A DNA stretch of 6,202 nt from Akkermansiaceae bacterium (GCA_020627645.1 JAHDGN010000208.1:1-6202), one strand, 5' to 3'. Shown: positions 1-6,097, counted from the first letter of the stretch. Made by a program: numbers and translations. The notes: a model not told the origin generated them from the letters alone.

Positions 1-1
1 A

Positions 2-205
2 ATGGAATCGGCCGCCAGCCACCTCTTTTTTAGCTCATCCTATGGGATGGCTGTGGTTGATCTCATGAAGTTGGTGTTCGAAATCGACCATGATTTGGCT
101 AGGCAGGAGTTTGTTTGGAGAGGTGATGATGAACGTATGGTGACTCTTTTCGATCATAAAATGTTCGCGATAAGAGCCTTTCGGAAAGAATCTTTCGGAG
201 AGTGA
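2..205 (+). CDS. Possible 3' end of a + strand gene, unknown function
   Basis: An open frame runs from the left edge to a TGA at 203-205. There is an ATG at 2-4, but the gene could equally begin outside the window. The 67 visible residues have a composition plausible for a soluble globular protein, with mixed hydrophobic and acidic segments, Phe, Trp and His, and a basic C-terminus ending near FRKESFGE. The antisense frame I read is broken by a stop. There is no recognisable domain, signal peptide or membrane segment. It would converge on the four-gene minus-strand block, whose last stop codon is at 314. Against it: it is short, has no identifiable family, and no ribosome-binding site is visible because the ATG lies at the window edge. 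It may be a chance open frame. Confidence 0.33.
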   Translation: MESAASHLFFSSSYGMAVVDLMKLVFEIDHDLARQEFVWRGDDERMVTLFDHKMFAIRAFRKESFGE

Positions 206-313
206 GAGACAGTTATGGTGACGTTAAGTTAGTCGAATCTAAAATGAGGATCGAATGGCGATGAAATGATTTGCTGAATTTTTTAGCGGATCAGTGAATC
301 TTAGTTTAAGGGA
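206..313. other. Convergent gap without a clear terminator
   Basis: This gap lies between the possible + strand stop and the stop of the ALDH-family gene. It is comparatively A+T-rich and contains a six-T run near 279-284. No G+C-rich stem followed by a T-run is visible for either direction, so transcription of the minus-strand block may end by a factor-dependent mechanism or beyond the window. Just upstream, at about 179-198, the heptamer CTTTCGG occurs twice with 7 bp between copies, inside the possible coding frame. Confidence 0.4.
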
Positions 314-1732
314 TTAACCAAGGGTTCCTTGAATTGCTCGACGCCGGTAGAGGAATTCGAAGAGGTTGCCTTCGTGTGGTTGTTCCCATTGGACGCGGTT
401 GGTGGGGAATGGGCCGATATTGAGGCGTTCGATGTTAGGAGTGGAGAGGAGTTCTGAGATCCAATCAGGGTCTTCAGTGAACGCACTGACGACGAGGGTT
501 TCGCCGATGTTAGAGAGCATCTGGTCTTGAGGGGTCTCGATGATGCTGGCGAAGGGGAACATGAACTCGGTATTTGCGAGCGGGTGTTGATGATCGTCGC
601 AGGAGATGATGGTTGGATGGAGATAGGTTTGCTTGAAGGCTTGGATTCGGCGGGGGGTATTTCGAATTGAGGCGGTGATATCCTTAGCGCCAGGTTGTTC
701 GAGGTGAGAGTCAATGAGGTTGTCGATGCCTTCAGCTAGATCGGTATTGGCGAATCCACAGAGGAGGGCGTTTTGGTCGTCACGGGATAGGGGCTGAATT
801 TTGTTCAGTTCTGACGCAATCGCGTTGGCGAGTTCTTCGCGGTGTGAGGGAACGAGGATGGCTGAGGTATTGATGCAGGATCGTCCTCCGTTGGCTGAGA
901 TTGAAGTGACGATGACGTCGAGGAATTCATCCCAGCGGTGGATCATGTCTTCTCCGATGAGGATTTTGGATCGTCCCGTTCCATGGACTTGGATGGTGGG
1001 GTAGGGGGCATATTTTTTGACGGTGGCATCTGATCCGAAAGAGATGCCGGCTCCGCAGGAGGTGAGGAGGGTGTCGCCTCCTTCGTGGGTGGTGGGGTAG
1101 TAGCCGAAGGCTTCTTTCGGAAAATCAGCTTGAATGAGAGCTTGTACGATGCGGAGTGGGGTAAAGGGGTCTTCACGTCCTGGTTTGAGGAGGACGGGGA
1201 TTTTCATGACGGGGGCTGGGATCCAGAGGGAGTTGACGGCGGGTGCGTTGCTTGGAAGTGAGACGCCGAGAGAATCGGTCGTGGGGTAGAAGTTGATGTC
1301 GAGGTTGTTGTGATGAGTGAGTCCGTGGTCAAAAATTTCGAGCGGCATACCACGAGTGAGTCCGCTGATGACGGTGCGGATTTGGGACATGGCGGCATGA
1401 ATTTTCTCCATATTCATGCGAACGAGAGTGTGTGGAAGGCGGGTTAAGTTGGAGAGGGATTCGATGTAGTCTTGGGGAGACTGGGTGGTTTCGCCGCAGG
1501 GGAGTTCGGCCTGCATGAAGAGTTCGGCAGCTTCTTCGCAGTAGGTGGCGAGGGTGTCAGATGGGATGGCGTCAAGTGCGGCCTTGGATTCGTTGATTCG
1601 GAGGAGGTCGCGACGGATGAGGCCGGGGTTGGCGGTGTGGGTGGTAAAGCCGTTGGGAAGGTGGACTAGGTCTGCGGATTGGTAGGGTTGTCCAAGTCGG
1701 AGAATGTGGAGGTGGTTCATGGTGGTCGCCAT
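314..1732 (-). CDS. ALDH-superfamily acyl reductase, EhpG/LuxC-like
   Basis: This 472-residue protein has the aldehyde dehydrogenase fold. Visible landmarks in order are: PSNAP at 160-164, matching the P-x-N-x-P segment with the oxyanion-hole Asn (N162); LLKPG at 181-185, matching the cofactor-binding Lys-Pro (K183); SFGSD at 231-235, matching the NAD(P) loop; SANGGRSC at 279-286, with C286 as the expected nucleophile; and TEFMFPF at 388-394, matching the E-x-F-G-P motif. The usual general-base segment (E-L-G-G-K) reads VHGTGRSK at 249-256, with no Glu. That fits reduction of an activated acyl group, as in LuxC and CoA-acylating ALDHs, rather than aldehyde oxidation. It lies 128 bp after an EhpF/LuxE-like adenylating gene, the partner expected for such a reductase. 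The start is taken at ATG 1732; a second ATG four codons in (1720) is also possible. No Shine-Dalgarno motif precedes either. The stop is TAA. The family is secure; the substrate is unknown. Confidence 0.88.
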   Translation of the reverse strand: MATTMNHLHILRLGQPYQSADLVHLPNGFTTHTANPGLIRRDLLRINESKAALDAIPSDTLATYCEEAAELFMQAELPCGETTQSPQDYIESLSNLTRLPHTLVRMNMEKIHAAMSQIRTVISGLTRGMPLEIFDHGLTHHNNLDINFYPTTDSLGVSLPSNAPAVNSLWIPAPVMKIPVLLKPGREDPFTPLRIVQALIQADFPKEAFGYYPTTHEGGDTLLTSCGAGISFGSDATVKKYAPYPTIQVHGTGRSKILIGEDMIHRWDEFLDVIVTSISANGGRSCINTSAILVPSHREELANAIASELNKIQPLSRDDQNALLCGFANTDLAEGIDNLIDSHLEQPGAKDITASIRNTPRRIQAFKQTYLHPTIISCDDHQHPLANTEFMFPFASIIETPQDQMLSNIGETLVVSAFTEDPDWISELLSTPNIERLNIGPFPTNRVQWEQPHEGNLFEFLYRRRAIQGTLG

Positions 1733-1860
1733 TCGGTTTTCGTTGCTTGCTTTTGGGCGTTAACTCGTAGCCGTTAGAGGAGCTGCCGCTCCAGTGATCA
1801 GATGAAATTTGATAGGTTGATGAGATTGAGAGTGGATTTGGAGGGGGATTGACGAGGATT
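1733..1860 (-). other. 128-bp spacer between adenylating gene and reductase
   Basis: This is the largest gap inside the block. It holds a short inverted repeat (annotated separately) and, read on the minus strand, an A/C-rich stretch directly before the reductase start. I see no small reading frame worth calling, no clear sigma-70 promoter and no T-run that would make the hairpin an intrinsic terminator. It could carry an internal promoter or an mRNA-processing site, but the sequence does not show one. Confidence 0.45.
1779..1792. repeat. Perfect 5-bp stem, 4-nt loop inverted repeat
   Basis: GGAGC (1779-1783) and GCTCC (1788-1792) form a perfect stem around TGCC. The flanking bases do not pair, so the helix stops at 5 bp. 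There is no T-tract on either side, so it is not a standard terminator. It sits mid-way in the spacer between the adenylating gene and the reductase and could be a weak mRNA stabiliser, part of a dispersed intergenic repeat, or chance. Confidence 0.4.
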
Positions 1861-2931
1861 TTAGTAGACGCCTTCGATGACGGTTTTGGTTCCGGATTGG
1901 AAGGGGCGGACGTCGCCGACGCCGTCCCAGGGGAACTCTTCGCATTCGGGGCGGCGGATGGCCTCGTCTCGTTCGAGGAAGCGAGGCATGAAGAATTCTT
2001 TGGTGAGAGTGGTGAGTTCGACGCGACCGTATTCGTGGTAATCGACAAGTTGAGTTGGGTCGTCTGGTTGGACGACGCGGAGGACGGCTCGGGGTTGAGG
2101 GGCGTGGTAAGTGAGGGAGTATTCGCCGGGTTCACGCTTTTTGCTGATGGCGAGTCCCATGAGGGTGTTGCCGTAGGTGGGGGCGTAGTTGATTTTTCCC
2201 TCGAGAACTTCTTCTTGGATAAATTTGACGTATTGGGGGGTCATGGTGGTGCCGCCGGCGAAGACTCCACGGATGCCGGCATCGGCAAGTGACATTCGGA
2301 GGGCTAGGGATTCGAGGAGGCGAGGAGTGGTGAAGAGGCACTTGATGTCGCGGTGACGAATGATGGTGACCGCTTGGTCTATCACGTGTTCTTGGTAGGT
2401 TTTAGCCATTTGCATTTCGCCCATGCTGATGAGGCGTTTGACCCAGCGGGGGTCGAGGTCGACAAAGTAGCAAGCGCCACCACGGATGTTGGCGAGGTGT
2501 TCGATGGCGAGGCGGAGGCGACGCGGGCCAGTGGGGCCGACCATGAGCCAGTTGCCTCCTTGGGGGAAGAAGTCGGGGCCGTAGTGTTCGGAGAATTCGG
2601 TGTAGTCGGTTTTGTAGTCTTCCCAGCCAATGCGTTGTTTTGGCATGCCGGTGGTGCCGCCGGTTTCAAAAACGTTGTAGGGTTTTCCGTCGAAAGCTTT
2701 GGGGATGAATTTGGCGGGGTCTTCTTTGCGGAGGACTTCGTCGTCGAAGTTGTCGAAGTGGAGTAGGTCGTTGAAGGATTCTATTTTTTCGCGAGGATCC
2801 CAGCCGGCATTGTTTGCCCAGTCGAGCCAGTAGGGGCAACCGGTTTCGGGAGAGAAATGCCAGTTGATGATTTCGAGGGTGTGTTGGTCGAGTTGGTTGC
2901 GAGCTTCGGTGACGGTGAGGTTGCTGGACAT
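1861..2931 (-). CDS. EhpF/LuxE-like minimal adenylate-forming enzyme
   Basis: This 356-residue protein belongs to the ANL (acyl-CoA synthetase/adenylation) superfamily. The ATP phosphate-binding signature is ETGGTTGMPK at 89-98. AGGTTMTP at 225-232 and YAPTYGNT at 249-256 match the nucleotide- and substrate-binding core motifs. YGRVELTTLTKEFF (301-314) followed by FLERDE (318-323) corresponds to the hinge-proximal segment with the ribose-binding Asp (D322). The chain ends at 356, so the C-terminal lid domain with its A10 lysine is absent, as in EhpF of phenazine tailoring and LuxE of fatty-acid reductase. The usual Glu after YGxT is Leu257. The expected role is to activate a carboxylic acid with ATP and hand it to the reductase encoded next. 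I recall close relatives in PVC genomes annotated as AMP-binding or phenazine antibiotic biosynthesis proteins. The start is ATG 2931 and the stop TAA; there is no Shine-Dalgarno motif. The substrate is unknown. Confidence 0.87.
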   Translation of the reverse strand: MSSNLTVTEARNQLDQHTLEIINWHFSPETGCPYWLDWANNAGWDPREKIESFNDLLHFDNFDDEVLRKEDPAKFIPKAFDGKPYNVFETGGTTGMPKQRIGWEDYKTDYTEFSEHYGPDFFPQGGNWLMVGPTGPRRLRLAIEHLANIRGGACYFVDLDPRWVKRLISMGEMQMAKTYQEHVIDQAVTIIRHRDIKCLFTTPRLLESLALRMSLADAGIRGVFAGGTTMTPQYVKFIQEEVLEGKINYAPTYGNTLMGLAISKKREPGEYSLTYHAPQPRAVLRVVQPDDPTQLVDYHEYGRVELTTLTKEFFMPRFLERDEAIRRPECEEFPWDGVGDVRPFQSGTKTVIEGVY

Positions 2932-2962
2932 TGGGGTTTTGGTTTTGGTTGTCGTTTCGTTT
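2932..2962 (-). promoter_or_regulatory. G-poor (CCAAAA)n leader before the adenylating gene
   Basis: Read on the minus strand, the roughly 30 nt before this start are almost only A and C, including CCAAAACCAAAACC directly upstream of the ATG. No AGGAGG-like motif is present. Such a leader would be unstructured and is compatible with Shine-Dalgarno-independent initiation. That function is inferred; the composition is seen directly. Confidence 0.4.
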
Positions 2963-3000
2963 TAGTTGGTTATCGGGGGGTGGTTCTATTGGTAAAGGTG

Positions 3001-3915
3001 TTATTGATTGGTGCAAGGGGAGTTTGAGGTTTCTTGAGAATGGTTCCACAGGGAGGCGTAGAAGCGTTCGGGATCGAGGGAGACGGGAAGGCCCGAAACT
3101 CCACCATCACCGACTTCGACAATTTTCCAGGTTCCATCGGTGAGAAGGGCGACGTCGATGGTCATGAATTTGGATTGGAAGCGGTTGGCGATCATTTGCC
3201 AACGTTCAATTTCGTCTAGGGGTGAAGGGGATTTGGCCTGTGGTGGGACGACGAGTTTACCGTGCCAAAAGAAGAGGCGAGTCTCTTCGATGATGGGGAG
3301 TCCACGAATGTCGCTTCCTCGTTCGACAATGGGAATAAATTCTCGGAGGACGACCCCGCGATTGAAGAGCTTGCTTCGCTCGGATCGGAAGTTTTGGAAG
3401 ATCTCGAGGAATCGTTCTTTTTGAGTGTGGGCCGGAATATAGCAGGCGTCTTTCCATCGGGATTTGGCGGACTTTACCCAATCTTTGATGATCGCTTCTT
3501 TGGAATTGAACTCTTGGTAAAGGTTCCAAGCTTGTTGAGGGTCGTCTCCTTCGATCCATGCAGTTTTAGGGGTGTGACCTTTGGTTTGAGGGTAGGCTAG
3601 GGGGATGTAGTGAGCTTGTTCGTATTGATCGGGTTTGGTGATCGGGTTGAAGCCTTTTTTTACGAGGCCTTGATAGAGTTTGGCATAGGCTTCGCCGGGG
3701 AGCATCCAGCCTCGAAGAATGAGTGGTTGGTTGGGGTATTTTGGGTTGGTGTTTTTTAGGCCACGGCAAATCTCATGCTTTTCGATCGCTTCGTGATCAT
3801 ACAGTGAGATGTCGAAGCCAACGGATCGGGCTGATTCGAATTCGGAGGTGAATTCGGTGTCGATCTCTCTTGGCGAAAAAGGTTGATGTGGGAAAAGAAT
3901 GAGAGGGTTAGACAT
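3001..3915 (-). CDS. ATP-grasp ligase-like protein (DUF4343/R2K type)
   Basis: This 304-residue protein has a C-terminal ATP-grasp region of the type catalogued as the R2K clade (DUF4343). Visible elements are AIIKDWVKSAKSRW at 141-154, with K144 as a likely nucleotide-binding lysine; VVLREFIPI at 188-196, the hinge strand that usually contacts adenine; EETRLFFWHGKLV at 210-222; and IDVALLTDGTWKIVEVGD at 253-270, with E267 and D270 in place of the usual metal-binding E-x-N. GGVSGLP (271-277) follows. The first ~120 residues would be the N-terminal fold and carry no motif I know. ATP-grasp enzymes typically form carboxylate-amine or related bonds through an acyl phosphate; substrates here are unknown. 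The gene starts 17 bp after nadE ends, so translation is probably coupled by proximity. The start is ATG 3915, with no Shine-Dalgarno motif. The family call is from motif reading and was not checked by a profile search. Confidence 0.75.
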   Translation of the reverse strand: MSNPLILFPHQPFSPREIDTEFTSEFESARSVGFDISLYDHEAIEKHEICRGLKNTNPKYPNQPLILRGWMLPGEAYAKLYQGLVKKGFNPITKPDQYEQAHYIPLAYPQTKGHTPKTAWIEGDDPQQAWNLYQEFNSKEAIIKDWVKSAKSRWKDACYIPAHTQKERFLEIFQNFRSERSKLFNRGVVLREFIPIVERGSDIRGLPIIEETRLFFWHGKLVVPPQAKSPSPLDEIERWQMIANRFQSKFMTIDVALLTDGTWKIVEVGDGGVSGLPVSLDPERFYASLWNHSQETSNSPCTNQ

Positions 3916-3932
3916 TGGTTGTCAGTGATTGG
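3916..3932 (-). promoter_or_regulatory. 17-nt nadE/ATP-grasp junction with CCAAT copies
   Basis: The junction is too short for a promoter plus leader, so the two genes are very likely on one transcript. In the mRNA sense, CCAAT occurs three times within 26 nt (plus-strand ATTGG at 3914-3918, 3928-3932 and 3935-3939). One copy overlaps the ATG and another spans the last sense codons and stop of nadE. No Shine-Dalgarno motif is present, so the downstream gene may depend on ribosomes terminating on nadE. Confidence 0.4.
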
Positions 3933-5885
3933 CTATTGGTTTTGAAGTTCGTTCAGTTCTTCGGCAAAGCCGGAGGAGAGGACGGGGAAGCGGCACCAGG
4001 TTTTGGGGTCGAGGTTTTGGTCGTCGACGTGAAAGCTGACGGCGTAGCGTTCTCGTTTCCATTGGTTACGGGACCAGAGTTTGAAGAATTTGATGGTCCA
4101 ATTTTTGAGCTGATTTGCAGAGTATTGTGGGTATTGGTCAGCGACGACGTCGAGGACTGCCTTTGGTGCTTTTTTGTCGCGGATGGCAGCCCGTTCCATG
4201 GTGTCGAGAACCTCGTAGGGCATGAGGTCGTCTTCGTCGGTTTGTTTGGAATCGAGCGGTCGGAGTTCGGCTGTGGGTTGTTGTTGGTTGATGTGTGAGA
4301 GGGCTGGGATGGGAGGTGCGTCTGGAAGACCGGTGGTTTCCATGAAGTGAAGCCATTGGCGAAGATAGTGTTTGTCAATGCCGGCAATGGGGCTGAGGCC
4401 GCCGGAGGTGTCGCCGTCCATGGTGGCGTAACCAACGGCTGCTTCGGAGCGGTTGCTGGTTGAGAGGAGGAGGGCGTTCCGGATATTGGCAAACATCCAG
4501 ATGCCGGGGGCTCGGACGCGTGCCTGGATGTTTTGGCGGGTGATGTCGTCTCGGTCCCAGCTGAGTTGTCGATTGAGTACGGTTTCGGCTGTACTTTCGT
4601 AATGTTCAACGAGTTGGTCGATATTCCATTCGGCGTGGTCTGATCCGAGTGCTTCGGCGAGGGATCGGGCGGCGCTGCGAGTGGTGTCGCTGGAGTTCTT
4701 GGTTCCTTGGTAGGCGGTGAAGAGGAGGGTTTTGATCCAATCTTCTTTTTGGTTGGGAAACTTGATGTGAGGAAGTCGATGTTGAAATTCTTCGTCGCCG
4801 AGTTCGTGGGTGGCGAGGTCGACCATGATTTTGACGAAGGTGGAGCAGGCGGCGGAGTCGGCCCCTCCGCTGAGGGAGACGACAAAGCCATTGGACCAGC
4901 TTTTGCGCAGGTAGTCAAAGTAGGCGAGGGAGATTGCGCGGGTGAATTCTTCATCTTTGGGCATGGGGGGAATTGGGAGGTGTCCGTCTTGTCGTGAGAC
5001 GTCAGGCCATTCGAAGGGGAGAATGATTTCGGAAAGTCCTTGGACGTCGATCTCTCGACTAACGGTACGTGCTTGATGGAGGCGATTTTTTTCGATGTCG
5101 ACCGTTTTGACGACGAGGGTTGTTTCCTGGAAAGAGAAGCGTTTGCCTTCGGCAACAATTTTGCCAGCGGTGGCGATGAGTCCGCCGCCGTCATAGATGG
5201 CGCGTCCGGCTTCGTTACCGAGTAGATTCGCGTAGACGTAGGCGGCTCCGAAGGCCCGTGACCCTTCGATGACGAATTGTTCGCGGACTTCTTGTTTGTT
5301 GAAGGCGAAGTGGCTGGCGCTGGGGTTGAGGATGATGTCGACACCGGAGCCGGCGAAGAGTCGGCCGGGTCGGTCGGCTACCCAGGCGTCTTCGCAGACT
5401 TCGAGTCCGATGCGGATGCCTCCGATTTTGAAAATGGGGTCTCCGATGGGGAGGAAGTTGTCGCCAAATTGGTCTTCGACGATGGTGCCGGTGGGCCAGG
5501 CGTGGAACCATCGGGGTTCGTAGTGGAGGCCGTCGCCAGCGAGGTTTTGTTTGGCGACGAGTCCGGCAATTTCTCCGTTAATGACGACAGCAACAGCGTT
5601 GTAGACTGCATTTTTGACCCAGACGGGAAGTCCGATAGCGACGACCATGTGTTGGGTTTCGGGCAGGATTTGGATGAGGGAGTCCCAGGATCTTGTTGCG
5701 ACGTCATGGGAGAGAAATTGGTCTTCGCATCCGTAGCCGGAGATGGCGAGTTCGGGCAGGCATAGGACGGTGACGCCTGCTTCGCGGGCATCGTTGATTG
5801 ATTGGATGATGCGTTTTCGGTTGCCCTGCCAGTCTAGGGGAATTTGGTTGAGGCAGCCTGCCCCGACTCTGATGGTTTCTGCCAT
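3933..5885 (-). CDS. nadE: Glutamine-dependent NAD+ synthetase
   Basis: This 650-residue cytosolic enzyme makes NAD+ from nicotinic acid adenine dinucleotide, ATP and glutamine, the last step of NAD synthesis. The N-terminal nitrilase-type glutaminase (about 1-290) carries the triad E45 (LPELAISGYG), K112 (AKQNLA) and C164 (LEVCEDAW). The C-terminal synthetase domain has the PP-loop SGGADSA at 339-345, NIQARVRAPG at 452-461, STSNRSEAAVGYATMDGD at 475-492 and ELRPLDSKQTDEDDL at 540-554. The C-terminus SFHVDDQNLDPKTWCRFP (617-634) resembles the ending of long bacterial NadE proteins. The length is normal for the two-domain form and all catalytic residues are present, so it should use glutamine rather than free ammonia. 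The start is ATG 5885, placing the glutaminase first strand (IRVGAGCLNQ) at residue 5; there is no Shine-Dalgarno motif. It is the first gene of the block. The stop is TAG. Confidence 0.97.
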   Translation of the reverse strand: MAETIRVGAGCLNQIPLDWQGNRKRIIQSINDAREAGVTVLCLPELAISGYGCEDQFLSHDVATRSWDSLIQILPETQHMVVAIGLPVWVKNAVYNAVAVVINGEIAGLVAKQNLAGDGLHYEPRWFHAWPTGTIVEDQFGDNFLPIGDPIFKIGGIRIGLEVCEDAWVADRPGRLFAGSGVDIILNPSASHFAFNKQEVREQFVIEGSRAFGAAYVYANLLGNEAGRAIYDGGGLIATAGKIVAEGKRFSFQETTLVVKTVDIEKNRLHQARTVSREIDVQGLSEIILPFEWPDVSRQDGHLPIPPMPKDEEFTRAISLAYFDYLRKSWSNGFVVSLSGGADSAACSTFVKIMVDLATHELGDEEFQHRLPHIKFPNQKEDWIKTLLFTAYQGTKNSSDTTRSAARSLAEALGSDHAEWNIDQLVEHYESTAETVLNRQLSWDRDDITRQNIQARVRAPGIWMFANIRNALLLSTSNRSEAAVGYATMDGDTSGGLSPIAGIDKHYLRQWLHFMETTGLPDAPPIPALSHINQQQPTAELRPLDSKQTDEDDLMPYEVLDTMERAAIRDKKAPKAVLDVVADQYPQYSANQLKNWTIKFFKLWSRNQWKRERYAVSFHVDDQNLDPKTWCRFPVLSSGFAEELNELQNQ

Positions 5886-5958
5886 GGCGGTATGATAACG
5901 GCTGGGTAGAAGTTTACTAGTTTTGAGTGATTCAGGGTAAGGGGGCGGCCGGGATTTT

Positions 5959-5968
5959 GTGGGCCCAC
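5959..5968. repeat. 10-bp perfect palindrome
   Basis: GTGGGCCCAC reads the same on both strands and sits about 75 bp upstream of the nadE start, directly next to the CGGAA periodic array. With no central spacer it would not form a stable hairpin, but it could be a dimeric protein-binding site. No family assignment is possible. Confidence 0.35.
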
Positions 5969-5995
5969 GGAAGAGGCGGAAGACCGCGGAATCTT
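5968..5995. repeat. Degenerate CGGAA array, 9-10 bp period
   Basis: CGGAA begins at 5968, 5977 and 5987, giving steps of 9 and 10 bp. The first two copies extend to CGGAAGA. On the other strand this reads as TTCCGCGGTCTTCCGCCTCTTCCG, in overlapping pieces. The pattern resembles the degenerate TCTGCG/TTCCGC-type periodic repeats I remember from intergenic regions of several bacterial phyla. Confidence 0.5.
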
Positions 5996-6010
5996 GGTTG
6001 AGGTTTTTGT

Positions 6011-6050
6011 CCGCGAATCTTCGCGAATTTTCGCTAATCTTCTTGATTGG
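6011..6050. repeat. Degenerate YCGCGAATYT array, exact 10-bp period
   Basis: Four consecutive 10-mers are in register: ccgcgaatct (6011-6020), tcgcgaattt (6021-6030), tcgctaatct (6031-6040) and a decayed tcttgattgg (6041-6050). The consensus for the first three is YCGCKAATYT. It lies 125-165 bp upstream of the nadE start. The 10-bp period puts every copy on about the same helical face. It resembles degenerate ATTCGCG-type periodic repeats seen between genes in varied phyla; that comparison is from memory. Confidence 0.6.
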
Positions 6051-6097
6051 GGGGACTCTAGAGATGGCGCTGGGCAGAGGGGGTCGCTGCGCTCGAA

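Larger units (their letters stand above)
314..5885 (-). other. Probable four-gene transcription unit
   Basis: Four consecutive genes share one strand with spacers of 17, 69 and 128 bp. No terminator or convincing internal promoter is visible between them. Two of the four products form a natural enzymatic pair (carboxylate activation followed by reduction). Co-transcription of the first two is strongly suggested by spacing; extension to the last gene is less certain because of the 128-bp gap. Confidence 0.6.

Noticed and set aside
260..313. Intrinsic terminator for the minus-strand block
   Set aside because: The only pairings found are 3-4 bp stems beside an A/T run, too weak to support the call.
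1572..2135. A 187-codon minus-strand frame bridging the adenylase-reductase spacer
   Set aside because: It overlaps the real adenylase and reductase frames out of phase and is Ser/Pro/Asn-rich low-complexity sequence; it is not a fusion or linker gene.
1849..2766. Long + strand frames (147 and 137 codons) opposite the adenylating gene
   Set aside because: They are antisense shadows rich in Gly, Val, Asp, Glu and Phe with no motifs, while the minus strand carries a clear ANL-family protein.
3953..5344. A 463-codon open frame on the minus strand, out of phase with nadE
   Set aside because: It lies wholly inside nadE, is dominated by Ser, Thr, Pro and Lys, has no domain, and is explained by the codon bias of the true gene.
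5277..5765. A 162-codon + strand frame opposite the nadE glutaminase domain
   Set aside because: It is an antisense shadow of conserved nitrilase-domain codons, with acidic Gly/Val/Asp/Phe composition and no recognisable family.
5895..5945. Possible sigma-70 promoter for nadE (TTACCC, 18 bp, TAAACT on the minus strand)
   Set aside because: Only 3 of 6 and 4 of 6 bases match consensus, which is expected by chance in this length, so it is not annotated.
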